From assembly GCA_022315425.1 (NCBI GenBank), contig JAIUPT010000033.1, forward strand, positions 1,922,001 to 1,986,000: DNA of 64,000 nt. The letters are read 5' to 3'. Numbering within the stretch: position 1 is the stretch's first letter; every line of letters begins with the position of its first letter. The notes under the pieces are model-generated. The model had not been told where the DNA came from. It made no database searches and worked only from the letters and a program-made list of their open reading frames with translations. Position numbers and translations under genes: made by a program. The stretch is from Pseudevernia furfuracea. Taxonomy: Eukaryota > Ascomycota > Lecanoromycetes > Lecanorales > Parmeliaceae. This document shows, in pieces, positions 22,090 to 34,312 of this stretch.

Positions 22090-25032
22090 GCACTCGTTGA
22101 TCATAGCTTTATGTCTCCACACTGGCAGTGTTTCTCTTATCAGTAGTCCATCATACTAGGTATCTGGGTGGAAGCGTTGCAGTAAATGTCACGGTCTTGG
22201 AATTGTCGAGCGATGGTAGTAGGTATACCCGGATTATGGCGGAAAGTTAGATTGCAGAATGGATTATTTGATTCATAGGCAGGAGATTACGGAACATTCA
22301 TGCACATGAGTAGTGGCTGGGCAACAGGCGATATGCGATTATGGGATTATGCGCGCTAGCAGAAGGGTGGGCTGGCATATCGACAGGAATCGTCGAATCC
22401 GAAGAGTCCCAACGATACCTACCTCTGTCCCTGTATCGAGTATAGGCGATGATGTTGGTGAGAAACCTGTTATCTATATTCCTCTCCGTCTCCGTCTCCG
22501 TCTCATTCTATTCTTTTCCACCCTTTTACATTCACAGCTATCTTTGACCAGAAAGAAAGTGAGAAAGAAAACCGTCAGCTCCAGCACCCCTGCGCCAAGA
22601 CTCGGATAACTACTGCCGCCCCGCATGATGCTTGGGCCCCCTAGACAATGCGTTCCGATCTACCACATTGACTTGGAAACTGCGTCGGACTCGGACCTGA
22701 CCTCTATCGAGGGATCTATTGCCCTTATCAGACCCAGACCCAGCAGGAAGTTTAATCTCATGTATGCGCTCTCAGGAAATAAATGAATCCAGAGTCCCTC
22801 ATGGTCGCCTTCCGAAAGTAATGTTAGAGCTGCTGTGCAGGACTCTTGATGCATATCCATCTCCGCATACCCAAGCTACCGTAGCTCCAGCTATATACCT
22901 TACATACGGAGGTCGGCAGGCAAAGTCCTGAAGGCCAAGACTCTTGCGCCGAGATGCCGGGTACCTGGATTGATTATGATAATACGCTTGGATCGATTTT
23001 CGGAATTGCGCCTAGATTGAGCTTTTTCTTTCGGGGCTTTTTATTAATGGCACTCATCAGGCCCAATCGAAGTCCCTAACGCAAATGATTCTGGGGGGCT
23101 TCACGGTCACAGGGACGCTTTCCGAACGTAGGGTTGGGGCTGTCACTAGCGCTGTTCAGGGACTTTGTGTGTGCCAACCTGCCAACGCTCCGTAACTGAC
23201 TTTTTGCCATGTCAGCATCTGCCTCTTGCCAACCGTCAACGGCCTACTAAAAAATTAAAAGTAAAATGCCCCGCGTGGTCGGTGGGCAATAGGCATTTCG
23301 AGGAAGCCCGCGCCCCTCGCTCGCGTCGTGCGAGCGTAAACCGACTTGATAGGGCTAAACCGCTGCATGTAATATCCGGTCTCGTTGTGCCTAGCGTCTC
23401 AAAAGCACCTGCATGACCCATGCATGCTTGGACAGGGGGGCATATTCCTCTTGCGAAAGGATATTGCACGCGCCCCACTCAATCATTTGCGTTGAGGAAA
23501 CGCCATACATGATACCGCTACAGAATGACTGCATAATCTTATCGTTTTTTCGCGCCAGGGGATACCCTCTTCGGCCCGACCAGATTGCCTCGCCACTATC
23601 TGCACCCCTTGTGCCTAGCTTTAAACTACACCAGAAGGCCATCGCCCATCCAGTCGTTCGTTGGTCTTCCCTCACTTTTTACGTCCTCGGCCCTCGTCGG
23701 GAACGATCTCGGTCTCCAAGTGTCTACGATCGTGACGGCGTGAGTGAACTACATATCGCAGCATGATCGCGAGAGTGGGCCTGTGTTTAGATACAGCACC
23801 AGACGGCCTACCGAAGCAGGAAAGGGAAAAGGAAAAGCGCGGGAGAAGCCTCTGGAGAGGAGCGACTTGCTCTTCAGAGTGCAAGTACCGAATTCACTGG
23901 CATATAAGATACTGTTTTCTAGCCTAATCGTCCGTCTGGCCCGCCTTTGAAACCGTATCTTATTGCAAAGGGGTCTTACAACTACTGTGGTATTGTATAG
24001 CCTAAGGCGCTAGTCGCTGGCCGTACTAAGCCTCTAGATTGGAGGGGTCGAACACCGTTATGGGCATTCATCTACCCATCTGGTCGTCAGTTCACTTTGC
24101 CATGTACTGGGGACCTGCTTGGGCGATTCTTGAAGGACTTCACTGCTACGGATGTGAGTACTTCTGATTTTGCCACGGAGGCCTATTGGAATCAAGTATC
24201 ATTACTCAGCACGCTAAGGTACTGGGACCCCTATTAGTCTGATTTAGGCCTTCGTTTAAAAAACGCCATTTGGGACAGTATTTTATATGCGAAGGTTTCT
24301 TATCGCGTTGTAGTATTTGATTATGCCAGTTAATCCGGTACGAGAATCAGGCAGTTCCAGCAGAAACCCTCCGAAGCCTAAGGCAGCCGCCAGTATCAGC
24401 CCCCCTGGTAATGGCACAGCTACCTGAACCATGTTCAAGTCCTTGAGGCTTGCAGAAGCCCATCTGCAAGGCACGTTAGGTACCGATCTGCTTTCGACCC
24501 GCTGAGCTGCGACAGGGGTCTGAACGCTCTACCTACCTGCAGACCAGGACTGAAGCTACTGTCTCCACAAAGTTGCCTGGCGCTCTCCTAAGATTTATAA
24601 TTATCGGTAGGCTTTGTGCAGCCGCAGAGGATGAGAGGAAGTGGCTTGCGTACCCAGTAGTTGACCTAAAGTCGCTGCTGCATTGACAATGAAAGTATCT
24701 AGGGTACTTTTTTTTAACTGACAAATAAATGATGGCTTTGCGGACTCATTATCGCACGTTATGCAGACTCAAACACAATCTTTCAAAGAATTATTGAGCG
24801 GGACTCCACCGGCGTGAAATCTTGCGTCTGCTACCTCTGCATGACTACCCGTTAGCCCCCGATCATACATATCTTAGTTACTCGGGTGGCCCAAAAAGTC
24901 GGAGCTCTTAAAATAGGTGTCCGGCGCATCCAAATGGCTCACTGAGGGCACTAGAACCGACATCGATTGATGAGTGCTTCCATGCTAAGAATGTGGATTT
25001 TCGGCCGCATGGGAATCATCGGCCGAGTATCG

Positions 25033-25359
25033 GACAATCTAGATGGCTTTTCACCAACGTGGATAAGATCTTTGATGCCGAACTCTATATTTACCCTACG
25101 ATGCTCTCTTGTTTCTAGAATCAAAGACCCTGTCCCGGCCAGAGATATCGCCGACGTGTATACCGAGATCGTCCGTTGCAGGCTTGAGAAATATCGACAA
25201 TCTAGATGGGTTTTCACCAACGTAGATAAGATCTTTGATGCCGAACTCTATATTTACCCTACGATGCTCTCTTGTTCTAGGATCAAAGACCCTGTCCCGT
25301 CTCGGCCAGGGATATTGCCGACGTGTATACCGAGACCGTCCGTTGCAGGCTTGAGAAAG
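25033..25359. repeat. Two near-identical tandem repeats, 163-bp period
   Basis: Copy 1 starts at 25033 and copy 2 at 25196, both with GACAATCTAGATGG. They share long identical blocks such as AAGATCTTTGATGCCGAACT and GTCCGTTGCAGGCTTGAGAAA. They differ by a few substitutions and short indels, so the duplication is recent relative to the other repeats in the window. No coding potential is evident. Confidence 0.85.
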
Positions 25360-25469
25360 ACACTGGAGGGTTGAAGACGTGGGGGGTCGTAAGAATAAGA
25401 AAAGAGTTCTGCCGAAATATCGGATCCGCGAAGACTGACTAAAGACGCCTGGTCCATCATGAAAGGGAA

Positions 25470-25958
25470 TCAACGGCGTTGTGGCGTTGTGGCGCCGTGG
25501 AATTCTCGCAGTAGCTTCGGGCTCAGCGCCAAGCTGGTGTCGACGCTGTCAGCAGGTGAGACGAGTCCGCTGGCGTGTGTGTTTGGAGTCGATGCGTTTC
25601 TTTTGGCGGGTGATACCGTTCGGGCGGTAGTCTTCTCGGAAGAATCAGGCAGTGCGGAGGCAATCATAGCAGCTTCGAGCGCGTCCAAATTGTCCAAATT
25701 GGAGGGGAGGTTGTGGTCGGAATTACTCCTTGGGAAGTCTTGCTTCAGCTTCAGCGTCATTTCGATTCTCATCCTCGTGTCTATATCGAGAGAGAGTCGA
25801 AGGATGTGGTGAATGAGGGTTCAAAGGCATCAGTGCCCGCTTCCGGAGCAGACGACGGAAAGAAGGGTCTGCTTCAAACCGCGAGTGGGTGGAAAAAGTG
25901 TCGTGGGATCGAGTTGGAGAAGGGCTTTGGCTTCCTAGTCCACACTCAAACCCTCTTC
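25470..25958 (-). pseudogene. Possible hypothetical gene or relic (two overlapping frames)
   Basis: An ATG-initiated frame from 25772 to 25470 encodes 100 residues rich in Ser/Thr/Ala (for example LPSNLDNLDALEAAMIASAL). A second minus-strand frame from about 25958 to 25723 reads RFEADPSFRRLLRKRALMPLN. The two overlap around 25723-25772 and could be one coding region joined by an unseen intron or broken by a frameshift. I do not recognise a family. Confidence 0.25.
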
Positions 25959-26556
25959 TAGAGAAGCGGCGAGAAATTCCCAATAAGATATCGATCCTGC
26001 GGTAGTGGTGGGATTGCCACAGTGCGAGAATCTATGGGGTTGCAAGGGCCCTATCCTCCAAATACAATAACACTCCATGTTGGAGTGGCCAAGAAAGCTC
26101 CGGCCGCCATCAGAATTGAAACACAAAAGCAGAGAAATAATATACAGCCACTCCAGTCCCTGTCTATCATCTAGGGCATCGCTTTATTCGGTTATGGCAA
26201 ATACATGACTGTTTTTTCTTTCAACCCGAATCATTTCGCGCATCTGGGGATAAGTATCGTGAAAAAGAGCAACTTTAACCTGTTTTGCAGGTCATCCTCT
26301 TGCCAGACTGCCTGATAACACGGCAACTTTAGCCGACATATCAGAAAATCCCTCACACCCTTCACATACTGAAGTCATCGAATTCTTTCTTGCAGAATCA
26401 TCTTAAAACACAGGAACTTGAACAAACCGCGGACACTGACCCGACTCGAAGGAAGTATACATATATCGAAAGGGTGTATACACCTATAGATCATATTATT
26501 TATCATCGGGAAGTCTCAAATCGGCTCCAAATTTGTTCGTAATTCCTCGAGCCCAA

Positions 26557-27303
26557 ATGGCCCCCCAAAGAGCAACGGTAGTATGGGTGCCCGGTCTCTT
26601 GCACACGCGGGCGCACTTCAGCCCCATCATTAAGGCCCTTGCCAACGTAGGCATCCCCAGCATCAGCATTGACATGCCGAATTACGGCCCCAGCGCCCCT
26701 TCCGCACTCCCCTACGATGACCTCAAAGTCATACGTTCCGCCTGCTCGGATCTCGTGGACGAAGGCAAAGAGGTAATATTAGTTGGACATTCGTACACCG
26801 GTGTGCCTGTCTGTCAGGCTGTGGGTGGAATGGAGAGAAGTCTCAGGAAGAGTGAGGGCAAGGATGGCGGCATCATTCGCGTCATGTTCGTGGCCGCTTT
26901 TCTCATCCCTGAGGGGGTGAGCACGTTGGAGTATATGGGCGGGAACCTGCCGCCGCCTTGGGCGACATCGGACGGGAAGATTTGGCGGCCGAATCGAGAC
27001 GAGTGTATGGCGCAGTTCTTTCAGGATCTGCCCGCCGAGGAGCAAGAGCACTGGGCCGATGAGCTCGTGCTCGCGAACCACAACTTTTGCACCACGCCGG
27101 TCGGGAAGGCGTGTTGGGATCTGGATGTTGCAAAGACTTACGTTTCCACGACCATCGATGTGGCGATGCCGGTGGTGCAGCAGCATGCTATGATGAAGCC
27201 GGTTTGGGATCAGACCTGGAATATAGACGAGATTGAGGCCGGTCACGCGCCGTTCTTGAGCAAGATTGGGGAATTGGTGGCAGTTTTGGAAAAGTATGCG
27301 TAG
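26557..27303 (+). CDS. Alpha/beta hydrolase (AB-hydrolase-1 type)
   Basis: A single exon from the first ATG gives 248 aa. The N-terminus TVVWVPGLLHTRAHFSPIIK has the oxyanion-loop pattern of small esterase-type alpha/beta hydrolases (VxVPGxxH). The nucleophile elbow is GHSYTG with Ser79, and the catalytic His is probably His230 in EAGHAPFLS. These resemble the plant methyl-ester esterase/hydroxynitrile-lyase-like group common in fungi; the substrate is unknown. No signal peptide is evident, suggesting a cytosolic enzyme. No introns are needed and no disruption is seen. Confidence 0.85.
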   Translation: MAPQRATVVWVPGLLHTRAHFSPIIKALANVGIPSISIDMPNYGPSAPSALPYDDLKVIRSACSDLVDEGKEVILVGHSYTGVPVCQAVGGMERSLRKSEGKDGGIIRVMFVAAFLIPEGVSTLEYMGGNLPPPWATSDGKIWRPNRDECMAQFFQDLPAEEQEHWADELVLANHNFCTTPVGKACWDLDVAKTYVSTTIDVAMPVVQQHAMMKPVWDQTWNIDEIEAGHAPFLSKIGELVAVLEKYA

Positions 27304-28675
27304 GGGAAAGAGGTCTTGTATGGTGGAGGGCTGTCCCCCTCGGATCTCGCAAATGCTTCGACCGTTCCACTTTTGCTACATGCACTATTCGCCGTCGTTA
27401 TCCCAATGATCGTATCGAGGGTCAGGCGCCAGCTGACGTTCGCGGAGAAGAGCCGAAGCAGAAGGCAGCAGGTGGAAATGCGGGAAAAGAGTGTTGAGTT
27501 GATGAACGGGGTCTGTGAGATAGATATATTGAAACTTAGCGTCGTTGACACTGTTGTCTGGGATGAGACAGCCTGCGTGCTGACCTATCTTCTTCTGTAC
27601 ACAATTCAAGCAATCCCAACTGTCGAGATAATAATATCCATATCTGCTCTCTTGACAGGGGCATCCTCGAAGTAGGCTAGTCGTCAAAAATTCTTTGTGA
27701 TCGGTCAGTTAAGCTCAATAATATATTGAAGGTCCTACAGCATCGTGTTATGTATATGCTGTAATTGTGTGAGGGAAGGGGAAATAGTAGATCTCTGTCA
27801 TGTATCACGCTTATACGAATTCGCTGATTTGTCCACGTACTCTGGGATGAAATGCAGACATCATCGAAGGTTCCATCTTTGGCCAGGCTCAATGATTCAA
27901 TTCTCGGAACTGAGCTCGTGGGAACCACACGTAAGCTCACGAGAAATCCATGAGATGATGAAAACGCGAGAAGAAAGAAAAAAGAATATTATGCGGTGAT
28001 TCGAGGTTCCTATCTTACGGTTCCAACTAAGTATCTTTTCGTGCTGATAAGCATTTTATAAAAAGTCACAACTGTCCTATCCTAGGGTCACTGTATGAGA
28101 TCCCTCATTGAAATGAGAACGCGTGTTTCCATATTACCAGCATCAATAAGTAGTAAGGAAGGCAGAGAAAAATTTCGGGCACCATCCGCACAAATTCCGT
28201 AGCGTGGTCCAATGATTCTGCTATGGGACAGTGTTTGGGTGACATGGAAAGTGCACCGAGGATGTCGAGCGTGAAAGTCTGCAGATCTTTTTCCGGGCCT
28301 GTTCACACTCTCCGTGCAACCAAGGCGTTTTCGAGTCCTCCTGCAGTGAATCAAATAGCGTACGACAGCGATTGCCGTTCGAAAAGCGAAAACGGGCAGG
28401 CCAAGTTGACTGATTTGAGGCATGAGATACGAGTCATCATACTTGCCTTGTCACTAACACCAGCCCTGCGACTCTGAGCCTGCCATGTAAATCATGACAT
28501 GGTATGGACTCCCTTTCTCACCCTCCCCCCATCCCTCTTCGCCTTTTACTTCTCATACGCATGTGGCAAAAAACAAAATATATAGGTCCTCGTGTTAAGC
28601 TTACGTTCAGGAATACGCGAAAGCCGGACAAAGATATCCGATACTCTCTACATCAACAGGGAACGTCTCCATATC
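27304..28675. other. Intergenic, no supported gene
   Basis: This stretch lies between the small hydrolase and the SAT4-type gene. Frames on both strands are short and lack domains. Confidence 0.45.
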
Positions 28676-29782
28676 ATGGGCGACAGCCACGCTTCTACTG
28701 TGAAGATTCTTACCTGGTTCTTGGTTGTTACCTCGATTTTAGGAGTTGGAGCCAGAGGTCTTGCTAAAGCCATCATCGTCCGCTCCGTCAGTGTTGACGA
28801 TTATCTTGTTACGATCTCCTTGATATGCTTCTGATCGTCACCAAGCCCATCATTCTTACCTAATGCCAGATAGCTATTCGCCACTGGACAATCAGTCGCC
28901 GTCTCGGTAGAGGCTGGACATGGCTATGGTAGCCCTTCAGATCCGCTGAGTCGCTATCAGACTACAGCCAATTTGAAGGTATGCGTCCTGCACATGCATG
29001 AGACAGAGTGACTTGACTAAGCTGCTTCAAGTCTGAATACGCCGCCAGTCTTCTCTATGTTGCATGTCTTTGCTTCGCAAAAGCATCTGTCCTAGCTCTC
29101 GTCACAACTTTGACGCCCATCCGAAGCCATCAACGAGCCACGTATGGACTTGCAAGCTTCATCTTACTCTGGGCAATCATCGGAGAACTTGGGACGGCTT
29201 TCTTGTGCCATCTTCCCAGACCGTGGGACTATTTGGACGGACACTGCTCCGATGATACAATACGTGTACGTTAACCTCCATTCGAACAGAGAGCCGTATT
29301 CACTTGGCTATTAGCGCACATGGTGGAATTGTTTCGAAAGCACAAACATCGTCACTGACCAGGCTTTGATACTCTTGCCGTTTGTTATGATCTCGCAGCT
29401 CGCAGCTTCGAATCTCCCGTACCAGAAGAGCCTCGGTCTGTTCCTTTTTTGCGCTTCGGAGCACGTAGGTCGGACGGTACTAGAGATTTTTTTGATCCTA
29501 ACCTTCATACAGAGTCATTGGGGCCTCGACCTGCAAGCTTGCTTTTGGAACAGCGTCTCTGGTCTCCATAAGTCTGGTCATGACCCCTGGACTGTGATAC
29601 TTTGCACACAGACTGTCCAATGCCTCAGCATCACCTCGGCCTGCTTTCTCTACCTCAAGCCATTTTTAGACAGCGTTGACTCTGGATTCATCAGACTGAC
29701 GACATCCGGCGACGGGGCAAGGATGAATTCTATGGTCACACTACCGGCGACTAGTCTACTACGAGGTCAGCTTTCTTGGTGA
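28676..29782 (+). CDS. SAT4/PTH11-type (fungal rhodopsin-domain) membrane protein, first splice donor damaged
   Basis: Inferred exons are 28676-about 28822, 28874-28978, 29032-29265 and 29315-29782 (about 317 aa). Family marks are an N-terminal helix followed by VDDYLV, then LFATGQSVAVSVEAGHGYG, SEYAASLLYVACLCFAKASVL, the HLPRPWDYLDGHC block, TWWNCFESTNIVTDQALILLPF, and DPWTVILCTQTVQCLS with YLKPFLDSVDSG. These are integral membrane proteins, some of which act as PTH11-like surface-sensing receptors. Introns 2 and 3 are canonical. At the expected end of exon 1 the sequence reads TTG-ATATGC where a GTATGC donor is expected, and the frame then meets TGA, so normal splicing may fail. It could be a decaying gene, a sequencing error, or use a weaker upstream donor (GTTACG). 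Confidence 0.7.
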
Positions 29783-31509
29783 GGAAGCATGCTAAGGCTG
29801 GGAGTTAGTTTGTTGGGCTAGTAGGTGTATCTGTTTCTTGCTATACCACCACTATTACCGCGAACAATCTTCCAGACCTGGATGCTGAAAGCCAGCACAG
29901 CCAATCCCGCATCATCAAGGAAACAAGAACTTTTGCAGTGGATGAGTCAACCAACGGGCAGTGATATCAGGTGTCTAAAAGGTCATAAGAGAGGCCACGA
30001 ATATACTTGGGGGAAGGTGTTACATTATATCTAGAGAAGCTGTCGTCAAAAACTCCAACGCAATAGAATCATACAGCTTAGTACGTCAACAAGATACACA
30101 GCAGTGTTGAGACATCGTTCCTGTTCCTTCCATCATCTTTACGGCCCCCTCAGATTTCATGACACGCTTATACAATACGAGACGGCGCTACAAATCTGGG
30201 ACTGGCCACTACCCTGACGGACTGTTCTCACACTCTCACACATCTCTGTCGGCGAACCTGGTGCTGTGTGAAAGTGCAACCGGCACGATGACCCCACTGC
30301 TAGATCGCTTGGTATTAGATGTCAACAAAGAGTGCGGGATTGTTGGCTGCAGGAGGATCATATGCCGGGCTGTGAGGCGGACGTCTTGAGGGAAAGAGGA
30401 CGATGGCATGAGGTTCATGCGGGCAGTCTGGGGAAAATTACTGAAATGGCAGCGCGGTAGTCCCTAAGCATCAGCATAATAATTGAAAGTCCGATGCAGT
30501 CTCCATAGAAGTGTAGATGCGAATCCGAGGACGGCAAAGGATCAGATGATAGAAAAAGATTTACGCCTACTTGGCGAATCAGATACTTGACAGCGAAAAT
30601 AGAGTGGTGTATAAGAGAAATGCCATAGACACCAGCCAGATGTCGTTTATCCTGTGGGCTTACCTCTCGACCCAATGCCCGATGCTCATGCGCGCCTTTT
30701 CCCCTCCGAGAACTGCAGCGGCACCGCGATGCTAGGCAAGAAATAAAAAGCCACTTCCGAGACCGACCTTACATGTAGGTTCCAACAGTGGACTAACCTG
30801 TTGATGCGGGTTTTTGAGAGAAAATCATTTGGAATCAAAGTGACGCCCGTAGGTACGAACGAGTTTACGATACCGAATGAGTTCCAAAAAAAAGGGGGGG
30901 GGGAGAAAGAGGAAGAACTTGCACAAAAGAATTAATGCAGTGGTTTCTCCATCTGGTGTTGCGGAAGCCAAAATATGATGCTATTGTTTTCTTCTTCACG
31001 GCCCCAGTATCCTTCTCGTTTTCCTTGGTATGACAGGAGTACCACACCTATTCCCACTGCTCTCATGAGCGATTTTTCTCTTCAACTCGCCGCCGACAAC
31101 ATGGGCTCTGCTCTTGAAAACTTGAAGGTCACGGATCAAGTTCATAGACACACCTGGAGGGTCAGTAAATATTGAAATGGCGTTCCCAGGATGCGAATTT
31201 CGAGGAATAAAGAAAGGTTGGTGAGTCCGCTGGTCTAAATCTTGCACGAACTGAGGAGACTACAGAGCGAATGCAAGGCATTGTTTTGGGGGGCAGCTCG
31301 TAACCACTGTAAGCCATCCATGTCGGCATTTCGCTATCCGCGTTGCCTCAAGTGGGCGTGGTTGTAAGTAGGTACGTCTTGGATAACGTAATCTATCTTA
31401 GGACTCGAATCCCTCGGGGCGGGCAAATGACAAATAACACGCAACAGGATTCTACCATGCCTCTTTATAAAATGTTTGATGGCTTGTTATTCTATTAGCC
31501 ATCATGTTA
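29783..31509. other. Intergenic, no supported gene
   Basis: About 1.7 kb with no convincing frame. A short A8-G10-type homopolymer run lies near 30886-30902. Nothing else stands out. Confidence 0.45.
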
Positions 31510-33510
31510 TCAAATCAGCACTACGTTTTGCGCTCCCCTCTCCCCTCTGTCGGAATGGTTCATCCACTCACCATGCATCAAACCGTGAACATACGCTTCG
31601 CCTATATATAAGAATTTGTGCGCACCATGTTCCCGATGGCGAAGTGTGTAGAATACATCGCCTCCTAGGAAAGCAAAGATCTTATCTCCAACCACGGCTG
31701 AAGACGGAACCATGGCCAAGTATCCACTTTTGGTCAGGCAGATATTCCGTTGACGGCTTGCCCTAAAGACTGCTGCAAGCATCCGGCTTCGCTCTCCAAG
31801 TTCAGCGGGAGTGAGCTCCTCCGCTGCTCTCTGGTGGGCTACAGCGTCATATGTACCGCCTCTTTCAAGTGGTCGACGAAAGTCATCGAATTTCAAGTCG
31901 AGCACCAGTGTTATGTTGAAAGCGTCGCTCAAAGTTCCGCCACTCGGATACTTGTTTGCCGAACCCTGAATCCACTTGTCCATTATCAACCCCGGTTCTT
32001 CAGGGAAAGTCTTGCGATCAATTGGTACAATTTCCTCTATGCTGTCGAAGAGAATGGCATCGACATGTAGCTCCTCGTTCAAGATCCGAGCTGACCCTGC
32101 CCTACTACATGAAGCATTGAAAGTCCGGATCATGCTCACATTTCTTACCTCCTCAGTACTAGGGAAATTATATGGGTTAAAAGCATCAAGCAATCGTTTC
32201 ATCAACTTCTTGGGCCCACGCGGTACAAAAAGATACTTTGGCAAAGAAGGATCTTCCAATGGTTCGAACCAATTTGGGAGCCAAGAAGGGAATTGGCCAT
32301 CCCCGAATTCAATCGGAAAACTCGTAAGCGGCTGAGGAGTCCACATAGCGTATCCCAGAAAATCCAATTTATTGGTCGGCTGCAACATACGAGACTTGAC
32401 GACGTCCATGTACACGTTAAGGACACTTCTCGTCCTGTAGTCCAGGACTATTCCTTGCGAGAAACCTTCCGGGCTTAAACACAGCGGGGCTTACACTTTG
32501 TCTCGCGGGTCATAGCAATTGCTGTGGCGGATGTTTTGCAATACGTTCAGAATTGAGAGAGCATTGGGTCTCGCTAACTTGTTGGACAACATTCCATAAT
32601 GGACGACTCGCTCGCGACGCAATTTCAAAAGTTGATTTGGCAGTTTCAGTGGGTCCTCGCTGAAAAATTCCTTCATTTCCGGCAAGGTCCTGAGACTACT
32701 AGCTGCCATGAGAGTAGTCTCCATTTTCTTCCAAGTCGTCGCCTCGTGGCCCAGCAGAAAATACATGGTGTGGATTTCGGGAAACTCTTTCAATTGCAAG
32801 GGCTTGAAACCAACATAGCGGTTCAAGCGGTCCTCTGGAATCGTTGCCTCTTGATAGATCCATGTCCTCGTCCACCATTCATGTTTCCACATAGCTAGCA
32901 ATCCAAGCCAAGCATGATGAGTATCACTTGCCGTGTCAAGAAGCGGTTGCTCCGCGGTGGAGATAGCAACCTTGAATTCTTTCCGAAGGTAGTCAGCGTT
33001 GTCCACAGAAGTGCTGGAGCGGATTCTCGCGAGGGAGTTATCGATATGGGACATCTTTTGAAAGGCGAGGCAGTTGTTGCGTTCATTTTCGGATTTACCA
33101 AGGCAGACCAGAACGTGACTTGCTCGCTCATAAATCTGTGTCATTTGAGTAATTTGAATGGAGCGCTCAGCCAGCGCCTGCTCATTCAAGCCTTGGTTGA
33201 TACAGATGGCATCAACCCATAGGTAACGGGCGAATCCGGTCGGCAGCTTCTGAGTCCTTGAAAGTGCAGCGATTTGCCGGAGAGCGGCGTAAAGATTAGA
33301 GCGCACGGGGAAATCTTCGTCGTTGACTCTGACGGTAAGGGTATCTCCAGGTGGTCCCCAAGTGTATGAGAGCGCAGAGTACAGTTGCTTCGTCGCCGAG
33401 TACTGACTCAGGTGGATCAGTTGGTACGAGAGCGTCCCCGATTCAGCTGCTGGTTGTGACTTCAGCAACCGAATCTGTGAGCGACCAATAGGCCGATTCT
33501 CAAATGGCAT
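31510..33510 (-). pseudogene. HET-domain (heterokaryon incompatibility) protein with in-frame stop
   Basis: One uninterrupted frame of 667 codons from ATG 33510 except for a TAA at 32493-32491. The HET domain is clear: LYSALSYTWGPPGD, FARYLWVDAICINQGLNEQA-ERSIQI, QIYERASHVLVCLG, WWTRTWIYQEA, and SNCYDPRDKV. Right after DKV the usual sequence is Tyr-Ala-Leu-Leu-Gly-Leu; here the codons read stop-Ala-Pro-Leu-Cys-Leu, and homology continues in the same frame to the end (SPEGFSQGIVLDY, later GDKIFAFLGGD). HET proteins trigger cell death on non-self fusion. A 60-nt GT-AG intron (32494-32435) could also bypass the stop but would delete the conserved block, so a nonsense mutation is the simpler reading. 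Confidence 0.8.
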
Positions 33511-34312
33511 CCTTGGTGCTTTTCGCGTTCCCCCGACGGGCAAATTACCGTATCATCCCCCTTCGACTGTTGCATACATACCCTTTTACGATTTATGAAT
33601 GAATGGTTTGCGATCTAGCGAGGGTTTGACTCAGTTGAATACCATGAGATGATGAGGAGAAATTGATTGACAGATCCCCGTTGGGCGAAGGCGTGCTTCA
33701 ATATAGGGACGTGTTGTGGAAGAGATCAAAGGTGAGGAAAGAGGCACCGGAAGCTTTGCGACACTCAATACAGTGACAGAGTATAATGGAGATAGGCAGG
33801 GTGCTACATTGATACATAATATTTCCACAGGCGCAGGTACCAGCGAGAACAGAGGGCGGGGGCGGCGGCACCAGCGGGGCATGAAGAGATCCTCGGATAG
33901 TACTACAACACAACGATAGTAAGACTGTAAGACTGAGAACTCTCTGCCACCAGGGACAGCCCCGCGCGGATGCTCTGTATGAGTAGCCTTGCCCGTCTTC
34001 TTAATCGCCCGATAATTTTCTTTCTTTCTTAATGTCTGATTTCTCGTGGAAACAGTAGTTAGAAATTAGGTATTCTATATACATACTTTTCAGTAAATAA
34101 CATTACGGTTCTAACGCTGTCAAATTAATTGAAATCTGACCTATAGTTGTAAAATTGATGATTTGGATGTATGGGGTGGGGTCGGGACCAAATGCCAAGA
34201 GCGCGCAATAGATTTTGAATACGCTACACTAAATGTCATACGTACAGTAATATTCGTATCCGCGCCTGGGATGTCTTGATCGAGCTCTAATTACTTTCAT
34301 CCCTCACCAACG
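33511..34312. other. Intergenic with a GFA-domain gene relic
   Basis: This region is upstream of both the HET gene (minus) and the kinase-TPR gene (plus). It holds a short GFA-family fragment, listed separately; the rest is AT-rich with no gene. Confidence 0.5.
33698..33865 (-). pseudogene. Fragment of a GFA-family (CENP-V/GFA) zinc protein
   Basis: A minus-strand frame reads AGTCACGNIMYQCSTLP and LCHCIECRKASGASFLTF, the two cysteine clusters (CxCG and CHCxxCRKxSG) of the glutathione-dependent formaldehyde-activating enzyme fold. It stops about 15 residues later and has no in-frame ATG upstream. Full-length GFA proteins are about 120-190 aa, so this is a remnant or an unrecognised exon. It lies about 190 bp upstream of the HET gene start. 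Confidence 0.55.

Larger units (their letters stand above)
22090..26556. other. 4.5-kb gene-poor region
   Basis: No well-supported gene. Visible structures are a CTCCGT microsatellite at about 22481-22504, tandem 163-bp repeats at 25033-25359, and a pair of overlapping minus-strand frames at 25.47-25.98 kb (separate entries). Frames elsewhere are short and show no domain or splice pattern. Confidence 0.45.

Noticed and set aside
24283..24474. Hydrophobic minus-strand frame resembling a transporter helix
   Set aside because: One short segment only, with no flanking exons or family motif.
26533..26556. Upstream extension of the small hydrolase
   Set aside because: It would begin with TTG; the ATG at 26557 fits the family start.
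32435..32494. 60-nt GT-AG intron that would bypass the stop in the first HET gene
   Set aside because: It keeps the frame but deletes the conserved DKVYALLGL-like block, whose codons are still recognisable one-to-one; a nonsense mutation is simpler. Kept as an alternative to test.
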